A DNA stretch of 8,925 nt from positions 1 to 8,925 of the forward strand of contig JAKBAU010000137.1 of the NCBI GenBank assembly GCA_021808875.1. The letters are read 5' to 3'. This DNA comes from Pseudomonadota bacterium (GTDB taxonomy: Bacteria > Pseudomonadota > Alphaproteobacteria > Micropepsales > Micropepsaceae). A program made the position numbers and the translations under genes. The notes under the pieces were generated by a model that ran no database searches, was not told the origin of the DNA, and saw nothing but the letters and a program-made list of their open reading frames with translations. Below are positions 1-5,677 of this stretch, one piece after another (position 1 is the first letter of the stretch; each line of letters opens with the position of its first letter).

Positions 1-927
1 GATCTCGTCTTGGCGGTGCGGACACCTTTGGCCGAGCAGATCGCGCAGCTGAAGCCGGGTACGGTACTGGCCTGCCTTCTTGCTCCGTACACGGAAAAAG
101 AGGCGATCGCGCAGCTGGCTGCCCAGGGTGTGATTGCGCTGGCGATGGAATTCGTACCGCGCATCAGCCGGGCCCAGGCGATGGACGTGCTATCGTCGCA
201 GGCCAATCTTGCAGGCTACAAAGCCGTAATCGATGCGGCCGCGGCGTTCGGCCGCGCGATGCCGATGATGATGACGGCGGCCGGCACCATTGCTCCGGCA
301 CGGGTGTTCATCATGGGCGTAGGCGTGGCTGGTCTGCAGGCCATTGCCACCGCGCGACGGCTAGGGGCCATTGTCTCGGCCACCGATGTGCGTCCGGCTA
401 CCAAGGAGCAGGTGGAAAGTCTGGGAGCCACCTTCGTTGCGGTGATCGACGAGGAATTCAAGCAGGCTGAAACCGCGAGCGGTTATGCCAAGCCGATGAG
501 CGCGGAGTATCAGGCCAAGCAGGCTGCGCTCATCGCCGAGACCATCAAGAAGCAGGACATCGTCATCACCACGGCGCTGATTCCTGGGCGCAAGGCGCCG
601 GTTCTGGTCAGTGAAGAGATGGTGCGCACCATGAAGCCGGGCTCGATCATCGTCGATCTGGCGGCGGAGCAGGGTGGCAACTGTCCGCTGACGCGCGCGG
701 ACGAGGTCGTCGATGTCCGTGGTGTGACCATCATGGGGCCGACCAATCTTCCAGCCCGGCTGGCGGTCGATGCCTCAAGCCTGTACGCGCGCAATCTGCT
801 CAATCTCGTCACCCTCATGGTCGACCGCAAGAGCGGTCACCTCGCGCTCGACTGGGATGACGACATCATCAAGGGTGCGGCGCTGACGCGTGATGGCGTC
901 ATTGTCCATCCGAGCCTGAAAGGGTGA
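1..927 (+). CDS. pntAA: NAD(P) transhydrogenase alpha subunit part 1, PntAA (5' partial)
   Basis: Soluble NAD(H)-binding domain I of the proton-translocating transhydrogenase, which passes hydride from NADH to NADP+ at the expense of the proton gradient. It sits on the cytoplasmic face. The reading frame is open from the first base, so the gene begins upstream; 308 residues are visible and family length (about 375-385 for split PntAA) suggests roughly 70 N-terminal residues are missing. Numbered from the first visible codon, [11 protein letters not shown] is at 49-59, [12 protein letters not shown] starts at 65, the Rossmann loop GVGVAG is at 106-111 followed by a DVRP strand end, and [11 protein letters not shown] is at 190-200. 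These are signature segments of the AlaDH/PNT family. The protein ends after domain I with no membrane helices, which identifies the split (Rhodospirillum rubrum-like) form rather than the fused E. coli PntA. The TTG at position 10 is not the real start. pntAB follows after 4 nt. Confidence 0.96.
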   Translation, partial: DLVLAVRTPLAEQIAQLKPGTVLACLLAPYTEKEAIAQLAAQGVIALAMEFVPRISRAQAMDVLSSQANLAGYKAVIDAAAAFGRAMPMMMTAAGTIAPARVFIMGVGVAGLQAIATARRLGAIVSATDVRPATKEQVESLGATFVAVIDEEFKQAETASGYAKPMSAEYQAKQAALIAETIKKQDIVITTALIPGRKAPVLVSEEMVRTMKPGSIIVDLAAEQGGNCPLTRADEVVDVRGVTIMGPTNLPARLAVDASSLYARNLLNLVTLMVDRKSGHLALDWDDDIIKGAALTRDGVIVHPSLKG

Positions 928-931
928 AGCC

Positions 932-1366
932 ATGCACGCCGCCGGTCTCATTGATCCCTTTGTCTTCCGTCTTTCCATCTTCGTCCTGGCGATCTTCGTT
1001 GGGTATTTCGTGGTGTGGAGTGTCACGCCGGCGCTGCATACCCCCTTGATGAGCGTCACCAATGCCATCTCCTCGGTGATCGTGGTGGGCGCCCTGATGG
1101 CCGTGGGAGTAAGTACGCATCCGTCCACTCACGTGGTGGTGAACCTTGGCCTGCAGCATCACATCGTGGTGGTGGGTGGAGCCGCCGGGGCGATGGCGGC
1201 CCATGTCGTCCACACATTGTTCGGTGTGGTGCCGGTCTCGCGCGGCTACAGCTGGGCCTCCAAGCTGCTCGGCTTCTTCGCCCTCATTCTTGCCTCGGTC
1301 AACATATTCGGGGGCTTTCTCGTTACCCAGCGCATGCTGGCCATGTACAAGAAGAAGGAGAAATAG
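932..1366 (+). CDS. pntAB: NAD(P) transhydrogenase alpha subunit part 2, PntAB, with internal insertion
   Basis: Membrane part of the alpha subunit (144 aa), contributing helices to the proton channel of domain II. Start ATG follows a GGGTGA ribosome site overlapping the pntAA stop. Helix 1 is about 10-31 (ending in [13 protein letters not shown]), helix 2 about 40-59 ([17 protein letters not shown]), and the last helix about 108-131 ([11 protein letters not shown]), followed by the basic tail KKKEK. These match the family closely. In E. coli PntA, as I recall its sequence, only a handful of residues (QIGQGGW) separate the last two helices; here residues 60-106 intervene. That insert is rich in histidine (H63, H67, H76, H77, H91, H94) and holds a hydrophobic stretch at about 78-100 that could be an extra helix or a re-entrant segment. 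The rest of the subunit is conventional, so I expect it to be functional. Confidence 0.93.
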   Translation: MHAAGLIDPFVFRLSIFVLAIFVGYFVVWSVTPALHTPLMSVTNAISSVIVVGALMAVGVSTHPSTHVVVNLGLQHHIVVVGGAAGAMAAHVVHTLFGVVPVSRGYSWASKLLGFFALILASVNIFGGFLVTQRMLAMYKKKEK

Positions 1367-1370
1367 CTCC

Positions 1371-1763
1371 GTGGTCCAGCACCGCCGCGGTCGCGGGCTG
1401 ATGCTTCTCGGCGCGGGGTTGACCTGCACGAGCGGTCTCGGCCTTGCTGTGCTGGGCGTGTGGGAGGCGAGCCAGAACGCGATGCGGCACCAGGCCCATC
1501 TGCAGAGCTGGGTGCTTGGTTGCTATGCCATCATTGCCTGCGGCGCAGCCCTGAGCCTTTTGGGAGGCATGCTGATCCCGCGGCGAGATCTGAGGTGGTC
1601 GAGCATTGGCCTAAGCGGCTGCGTCTTGTTGGCCACGGGTTTACTTGCAGTGTCGTCCTTCGCCGGGGGGTGGCTTAAGGGTGTGCTTGATCTTGGGGCC
1701 AGCGCAAGCATTCTCTTCGGCGCGGCGGCGAGCTGGCGTCAGTGGCGCGGGAGCTCGGCATGA
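1371..1763 (+). CDS. unknown four-helix membrane protein inside the pnt operon
   Basis: Not recognised with confidence. A GTG start at 1371 is chosen because GGAG at 1357-1360 is suitably placed and the gap from pntAB is only 4 nt; an in-frame ATG at 1401 is an alternative. The 130-aa product has four hydrophobic stretches at about 11-31, 47-68, 77-96 and 102-122, with basic ends (QHRRGRG at the N-terminus, WRQWR near the C-terminus) and an arginine-rich loop at 70-75. A polar segment AMRHQAH (37-43) follows helix 1. Size, four-helix layout and that polar segment faintly recall the DUF423 (YgdD) family, but this is an impression only. Its last codon overlaps the next start (ATGA), which implies translational coupling. 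The position between pntAB and pntB suggests a role tied to the transhydrogenase, for example an accessory subunit or assembly factor; that is inference from location. Confidence 0.8.
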   Translation: MVQHRRGRGLMLLGAGLTCTSGLGLAVLGVWEASQNAMRHQAHLQSWVLGCYAIIACGAALSLLGGMLIPRRDLRWSSIGLSGCVLLATGLLAVSSFAGGWLKGVLDLGASASILFGAAASWRQWRGSSA

Positions 1764-2299
1764 TGCGCGATGACGCCTTTCTCATCCGCCATTGGCTTTT
1801 AACTGCGTCGTTGGGACTCTTGCTGGTTTATGCCGTGCTGGCATGCGGGATCGGTCTTTATATGGGGCTGCATCGTGGAACGAGCCAGCGCATGCCCCGC
1901 TGGTTTGCTGTGGCGACTGCGGCCATGATGTTCGCATCCAGTAGCGCCCTTCTGGGTGAGAACACATCCCTTGGCACATTTGTGGCTGGCAGTCAGATCC
2001 TTGCCGGGATGATGCTGGTTCTGCAGTACACGCGGCTACAACGGATTGGGCAGATGCGTATTGCCGGGCTCGGTCTTGTGCTCTTGGGCCTTTACTGGGG
2101 CATCGCCGCGGCATGGACCCGCACGGCTTTGTTATTTTATGGCTACAGATCGTGGGTTGAGGTCGCATGCGGCATCCTCGTTCTGTTCGGGACCGCATTG
2201 CTGTGGTCGGATGATGATAGCTGGTTTGCGCCGCCCGTGGAGGAGGGAGAAAGACCATTTTCTCCAGGGCGGCTGAGGAAATTCGGGGGCGAAATCTAG
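1760..2299 (+). CDS. unknown five-helix membrane protein inside the pnt operon
   Basis: No family recognised. The start is placed at ATG 1760, overlapping the previous stop at 1761-1763, with GGGAG at 1749-1753 as ribosome site; a second ATG follows at 1763 and a GTG at 1742 would extend it. The product is 179 aa. Hydrophobic stretches lie at about 12-37, 48-65, 71-90, 101-119 and 132-149, so about five membrane helices, then a hydrophilic tail (150-179) that starts with DDDSW and contains EEGE and a basic RLRK segment. Its stop codon directly abuts the pntB ATG at 2300. The coding frame is intact and tightly packed between transhydrogenase genes, so it is probably expressed with them. It contains no catalytic motif or cofactor signature that I can see. 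It could be a partner of the preceding membrane protein. Confidence 0.8.
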   Translation: MMRDDAFLIRHWLLTASLGLLLVYAVLACGIGLYMGLHRGTSQRMPRWFAVATAAMMFASSSALLGENTSLGTFVAGSQILAGMMLVLQYTRLQRIGQMRIAGLGLVLLGLYWGIAAAWTRTALLFYGYRSWVEVACGILVLFGTALLWSDDDSWFAPPVEEGERPFSPGRLRKFGGEI

Positions 2300-3697
2300 A
2301 TGAATGCGAATGTGGCCGCGCTGGCCTACCTGTTCTCTGGCGTGATGTTCATTCAGGCGCTGCGCGGATTGTCGTCGCCTGCGACCAGTCGCACCGGCAA
2401 CCGCAATGGCATGATCGGCATGGCGGTGGCGATCATCACCACGTTATGGGTGACGGGCGTCAAGGACATGCTCACCTGGGCCATGATCTGCGGCGGCATC
2501 GCGATTGGCGGGCTGATCGGTGCGGTGGTTGCCCGTCGCATTGCCATGACCGCGATGCCCCAACTCGTTGCGGCCTTTCATTCGCTCGTTGGCCTGGCTG
2601 CCGTTCTCGTGGCTGCTGCTGCGCTTTATTCACCGCAGGCCTATGGTATCGGCTTTGAGGGTGCGATCCGGGCCCAGAGCCTGATCGAGATGAGCCTGGG
2701 TGTGGCGATCGGTGCGGTGACCTTTGCCGGTTCGCTGATCGCGTTTGCCAAGCTCAATGGCAACATGTCGGGGGCATCGATCCTGCTGCCGGCCCGCCAT
2801 GCGCTCAACCTGCTGATCTTCGTCGTGATTGTCGGCTTGATTGGCTACTTCATTGTGGCCCAGCCGCACTGGGCGTTCTGGGCGATCAGCGCTCTGTCCT
2901 TCATCTTTGGCATCACGCTCATCATTCCCATCGGCGGCGCTGACATGCCGGTGGTGGTGTCGATGCTCAATTCCTATTCGGGCTGGGCTGCAGCGGGGAT
3001 CGGCTTCACCCTCGAAAATACTGCCCTCATCATCACGGGCGCCTTGGTCGGCTCTTCGGGCGCGATCCTCTCCTACATCATGTGCAAGGGTATGAATCGC
3101 AGCTTCATCTCGGTCATCATGGGCGGCTTTGGTGGTGAAGTGGCGAGTGCGGCGGGCAAGACCGAGACCCGTCCAGTCAAGCAGGGCTCGGCCGAGGATG
3201 CGGCCTTCATCATGAAGAATGCCGGCAGCGTCATCATCGTGCCGGGTTACGGCATGGCGGTCGCCCAGGCCCAGCATGCCGTGCGCGAGATGGCCGACGT
3301 GCTCAAAAAGGAAGGGGTGAAGGTTTCCTACGCCATTCACCCGGTGGCCGGGCGCATGCCGGGCCATATGAACGTGCTCCTCGCGGAAGCGAACGTGCCC
3401 TATGACGAAGTGTTCGAGCTTGAGGACATCAACAGCCAGTTTTCCCAGGCGGATGTCGCCTATGTGATCGGTGCCAATGACGTCACCAATCCAGCCGCCA
3501 AGTCCAACCCCCAGTCGCCGATTTTTGGCATGCCGATCCTCGATGTCGAAAAGGCCAAGACTGTTCTTTTCGTCAAGCGCGGCATGGGTTCGGGCTATGC
3601 CGGTATCGAAAACGAGCTGTTCTTCCGCGACAACACCATGATGCTCTTTGGTGACGCCAAGAAGATGACCGAGGAAATCGTCAAATCACTGGCGTGA
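2300..3697 (+). CDS. pntB: NAD(P) transhydrogenase beta subunit, PntB
   Basis: Full-length beta subunit (465 aa, the usual family length). It carries most of the membrane proton channel (domain II) and the cytoplasmic NADP(H)-binding domain III. Residues 1 to about 265 are polytopic; FHSLVGLAAVL places H94 at the position of the functionally important E. coli beta-His91. Domain III begins after the AAGKTETRPVK linker: the nucleotide loop GYGMAVAQAQ starts at G316, followed by HPVAGRMPGHMNVLLAEA, GANDVTNPAA and RGMGSGYAGIENELFF, all family signatures. The ATG immediately follows the TAG of the upstream membrane gene, with GGGGG at 2285-2289 and GAGG at 2275-2278 as ribosome-site candidates. 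With PntAA and PntAB it forms the NADPH-generating, proton-consuming enzyme. No broken or missing key segment is visible. Confidence 0.97.
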   Translation: MNANVAALAYLFSGVMFIQALRGLSSPATSRTGNRNGMIGMAVAIITTLWVTGVKDMLTWAMICGGIAIGGLIGAVVARRIAMTAMPQLVAAFHSLVGLAAVLVAAAALYSPQAYGIGFEGAIRAQSLIEMSLGVAIGAVTFAGSLIAFAKLNGNMSGASILLPARHALNLLIFVVIVGLIGYFIVAQPHWAFWAISALSFIFGITLIIPIGGADMPVVVSMLNSYSGWAAAGIGFTLENTALIITGALVGSSGAILSYIMCKGMNRSFISVIMGGFGGEVASAAGKTETRPVKQGSAEDAAFIMKNAGSVIIVPGYGMAVAQAQHAVREMADVLKKEGVKVSYAIHPVAGRMPGHMNVLLAEANVPYDEVFELEDINSQFSQADVAYVIGANDVTNPAAKSNPQSPIFGMPILDVEKAKTVLFVKRGMGSGYAGIENELFFRDNTMMLFGDAKKMTEEIVKSLA

Positions 3698-3934
3698 GCT
3701 GAGGGGAGACGGACTGGGTCGCGCGCCCGGCCCTGGGAGGTTGGCCAGGCTCCTGCGCCCTTTTCGGGGAGGCGAAGGCTTGGGCAACGATGCACCGCGA
3801 TCTTCGGTTGGGGGGCTTGGCGGCGGCGGGCGCTGCCAGTATGGTCGCACGCAAATCAGGACGGTTGGACAAGGGTTTGCGCGCAGGTCCGCCGCTTTTT
3901 CCGGACGCCACTGCGCAAGGCAAGGGACGCGGCA
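3698..3934 (+). other. 237-nt intergenic region after pntB
   Basis: No gene is supported here. Open frames that cross it have no family resemblance and run into the next gene out of frame. Only short potential stems are present (CCTGG 3732-3736 with CCAGG 3745-3749; GTCCG 3887-3891 with CGGAC 3902-3906); neither is a convincing rho-independent terminator. A promoter for the downstream gene is not evident, though the length of the gap implies that one probably lies here. Confidence 0.6.
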
Positions 3935-4390
3935 ATGTCGGATTCGAATGGCGACGAAAAGAAGAGTTCCTCGGATTTCATGCGCAGCCCCCTTGTGCTT
4001 GTGGGCATCGCCGTCGTCGTCGTACTGGCCGTGGCCGGCGCTTATTTCCTGGGCAGACAGGGTACCGGCACCTCGTCCAGCGGCGGCACCGGCAGCCAGG
4101 GCACTGAGGTCGCGCAGGTAGGGGGTGTGTGCGGGATCACGCTCGACCGCCTGCGGGCCTATGGTGTGGTTGAACCGGACACGACCCTTGTCTCCAAGGA
4201 TGCGACCCCGACCAGTGTTAAGGACCGGGTCGCCTGCAAGGCCAAGTTTGGTGCCACGACCTATACCGCCGAGGTCGACGAGCGCTGCTCGACTCTGAGC
4301 GATTTCCGCTGCCTGAGGATCTGGAATGTGACCGATTCTGATGGCAAGACCCTGTTCCAGCATCGCGGCTTCCTGCCTCCCACGGACTGA
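3935..4390 (+). CDS. small single-pass membrane protein with four-cysteine domain, unknown function
   Basis: Not recognised. The 151-aa product has a polar acidic/Ser-rich N-terminus (1-17), one strong hydrophobic helix (about 18-40, with VVVVLAVAGAYF), a Ser/Gly/Thr-rich linker (43-57) and a globular domain (about 58-151) containing four cysteines, C66, C101, C118 and C126. Positive residues before the helix (K9, K10, R17) favour a cytoplasmic N-terminus and a periplasmic C-terminal domain, where the cysteines could form two disulfides. There is no CxxC, lipobox or heme motif. ATG 3935 is preceded by AAGGGA at 3922-3927 at good spacing. It is 42 nt upstream of dmeF, but the sequence before dmeF looks like an independent promoter. 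Third-position G/C bias matches its neighbours, supporting a real gene. Confidence 0.82.
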   Translation: MSDSNGDEKKSSSDFMRSPLVLVGIAVVVVLAVAGAYFLGRQGTGTSSSGGTGSQGTEVAQVGGVCGITLDRLRAYGVVEPDTTLVSKDATPTSVKDRVACKAKFGATTYTAEVDERCSTLSDFRCLRIWNVTDSDGKTLFQHRGFLPPTD

Positions 4391-4397
4391 GCAGGGC

Positions 4398-4426
4398 TTG
4401 GTATCGCAGTTGCCTCGCATTATGTT
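4398..4426 (+). promoter_or_regulatory. candidate sigma70-type promoter for dmeF
   Basis: TTGGTA at 4398-4403 and TATGTT at 4421-4426 each match four of six consensus positions for -35 and -10 boxes and are separated by exactly 17 nt. The predicted transcription start, about 7 nt past the -10 box, falls on or next to the A of the dmeF ATG at 4433. The match is modest and could be chance. Confidence 0.35.
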
Positions 4427-4432
4427 GTCGCC

Positions 4433-5377
4433 ATGGTAGATGTGCAGGGCCACGATCACGGACTTTGGACCCATGACCATGTCTTTTTGGGGCATGGTCA
4501 TGAGCGCGCAGAACGCCGTGCTCGTCTTGCCACCATCCTGACGGCCTTGTTCATGGTGGTGGAGATCGCCGCCGGTGTTGCCTTTGGCTCGATGGCGCTG
4601 ATCGCCGATGGCATTCATATGGCAACCCATGTGGGCGCCCTCGGATTGGCGGCGATGGCCTATTGGCTGGCCCGTCGCCATGCCGGCAATGAGCGTTTCA
4701 GCTTCGGTTCGGGAAAGTTCGGCGATCTGGCCGCCTTTGCGAGCGCCATTGCCCTTGGTATTGCCGCTGTCGTGGTGGCGATCGAATCGGTCGAGCGCCT
4801 GTTCGTTCCGGTGGCGGTCAATTTTGGTGATGCGTTCATCGTGGCGGCGATCGGCTTTGGCGTGAACCTCGTTTCGGCTGCCATCCTGCATGAGCCGCAT
4901 GAAGAGGGTCATGCTCACGACCATGGCCATGACCATGACCACGACCACAACATACGTGCAGCCTATGTGCATGTCCTTGCTGATGCCGCAACCAGCGCCC
5001 TTGCGCTTCTTGCCCTGGGGGCCGGCTATCTTTGGCACCTACATGCCCTTGACCCCGTCGTCGGCATTATCGGTGCGGTGGTGATTGGCTCCTGGGCCTA
5101 TGGCCTTATCCGGGATGCCGGTCTCGTCCTTCTCGACGCCGCCGATGATCCGCAACTGGCCGGGCATATTCGCGCGCTGCTCGAGGACGAGATGGGCGCG
5201 CGGGTGGCGGACCTTCATGTGTGGCGCCTTGGTCCTGGTCATAAAGGGCTCATTGTTTCGCTGGTGGCACCCGGTCAGGTGACGGCGGAGGAGATCAAGG
5301 CCACGCTGCGCACCCGCTTTGCCAGCCTCAGTCACGTCACCATCGAAATCGCGGTGTGCGCTGACTGCGCCACCTGA
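4433..5377 (+). CDS. dmeF: cation diffusion facilitator, DmeF-type Co2+/Ni2+ exporter
   Basis: Inner-membrane metal/proton antiporter of the CDF family (314 aa), expected to export divalent metals from the cytoplasm. The N-terminus contains the DmeF hallmark HDHVFLG (14-20) followed by HERAERRA. The second helix has ADGIHMATH (H62 and H66 as likely site-A ligands, with D59 nearby), and the fifth has HVLAD (H180, D184), the usual HxxxD pair. A His/Asp-rich cytoplasmic loop (about 153-172, with seven HD or DH steps) lies between helices IV and V, and the C-terminal cytoplasmic domain (about 225-314) contains DLHVWRLGPGHKG, typical of the group. The combination points to DmeF rather than to zinc-specific CzcD/ZitB, though substrate range cannot be proven from sequence. 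No Shine-Dalgarno is visible before the ATG, and no DmeR-type repressor gene lies in the window. Confidence 0.9.
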   Translation: MVDVQGHDHGLWTHDHVFLGHGHERAERRARLATILTALFMVVEIAAGVAFGSMALIADGIHMATHVGALGLAAMAYWLARRHAGNERFSFGSGKFGDLAAFASAIALGIAAVVVAIESVERLFVPVAVNFGDAFIVAAIGFGVNLVSAAILHEPHEEGHAHDHGHDHDHDHNIRAAYVHVLADAATSALALLALGAGYLWHLHALDPVVGIIGAVVIGSWAYGLIRDAGLVLLDAADDPQLAGHIRALLEDEMGARVADLHVWRLGPGHKGLIVSLVAPGQVTAEEIKATLRTRFASLSHVTIEIAVCADCAT

Positions 5378-5580
5378 AGGTTCGCGCCGCTCTTGGTCTG
5401 TTGCGCCTTGCGCTGGGCCCTCAGCAGGCGCCTGCCGGGGCAGACTAGGTTTGCACCAATCCCGCCACCCGCTTTCCTGTCCGCAGCTGCGCTGTCCCTA
5501 AAGCTTGCCCTGCAAAGCCGAAAAAGGCCCGCGTTTGGCTGCGTGCTGTTAAGTCCGCCTTCGCAGTCTCACGTCAGGCT
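5378..5580 (+). other. intergenic region, dmeF to dabB, proximal part
   Basis: No gene is supported in this part of the 300-nt spacer. It is G+C-rich and includes a perfect 12-bp palindrome GCAGGCGCCTGC at 5424-5435, which has no loop and no following T-run, so it is not a canonical intrinsic terminator. It may be chance or a protein-binding site. Confidence 0.5.
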
Positions 5581-5640
5581 CATATCTTCGTAAAAACAGA
5601 ACGATATAGATCAAACTATCTATTTTATTAAATATCGTCT
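5581..5640 (+). promoter_or_regulatory. AT-rich control region upstream of dabBA
   Basis: Counting by hand, only 15 of these 60 bases are G or C, in a window otherwise strongly G+C-rich. It ends 37 nt before the dabB start codon, the expected place for promoter and operator. No well-spaced pair of sigma70 boxes is evident (TATAGA at 5605, TATTTT at 5621 and TATTAA at 5626 are possible -10 boxes without a matching -35), which would fit an activator-dependent promoter. Inverted repeats lie within it. Confidence 0.5.
5601..5638. repeat. inverted repeats in the dabB upstream region
   Basis: ACGATAT at 5601-5607 is an exact inverted copy of ATATCGT at 5632-5638 (24-nt spacer). Inside it, ATAGAT at 5606-5611 pairs with ATCTAT at 5618-5623 (6-nt spacer). 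The two symmetry centres differ by 5 nt. The smaller element has the dimensions of a dimeric regulator site, but in AT-rich sequence such symmetry arises easily. Confidence 0.4.
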
Positions 5641-5677
5641 GGAGGCTACACCCGCGCCGCAACGGGAGGGTGCTTTC

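Noticed and set aside
39..117. 13-bp direct repeat GATCGCGCAGCTG at 39-51 and 105-117
   Set aside because: Both copies encode the same IAQL tetrapeptide in frame within conserved pntAA sequence, so this is coding coincidence rather than a repeat element.
1146..1370. Upstream extension of the first extra membrane gene within pntAB
   Set aside because: The frame is open back into pntAB, but that part is Ser/Arg/Pro/Trp-rich and not protein-like. The GTG at 1371 with its ribosome site fits operon spacing.
899..1429. Minus-strand open frame opposite pntAB
   Set aside because: It covers the well-supported pntAB gene and has a His/Gly/Asp-rich antisense composition.
2630..3367. Minus-strand open frame of 245 codons opposite pntB
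   Set aside because: It lies wholly inside pntB, and its composition (Arg/Asp/His-rich) is typical of antisense translation of membrane-protein codons.
3732..3774. Possible terminator after pntB (short stems and a TTTT)
   Set aside because: Stems are only 4-5 bp, the T-run is not directly after a stem, and the pairings compete with each other.
4910..4950. Short tandem GACCAT/GACCAC-like repeat
   Set aside because: It encodes the His/Asp-rich metal-binding loop of the CDF exporter, a normal feature of the family, and not a CRISPR or a mobile repeat.
3686..5038. Long minus-strand open frame of 450 codons opposite the four-cysteine gene and dmeF
   Set aside because: Its translation is rich in His, Arg and Asp with low-complexity runs, as expected for the antisense of a G+C-rich gene. 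The plus-strand frames encode a recognised DmeF and a plausible membrane protein.
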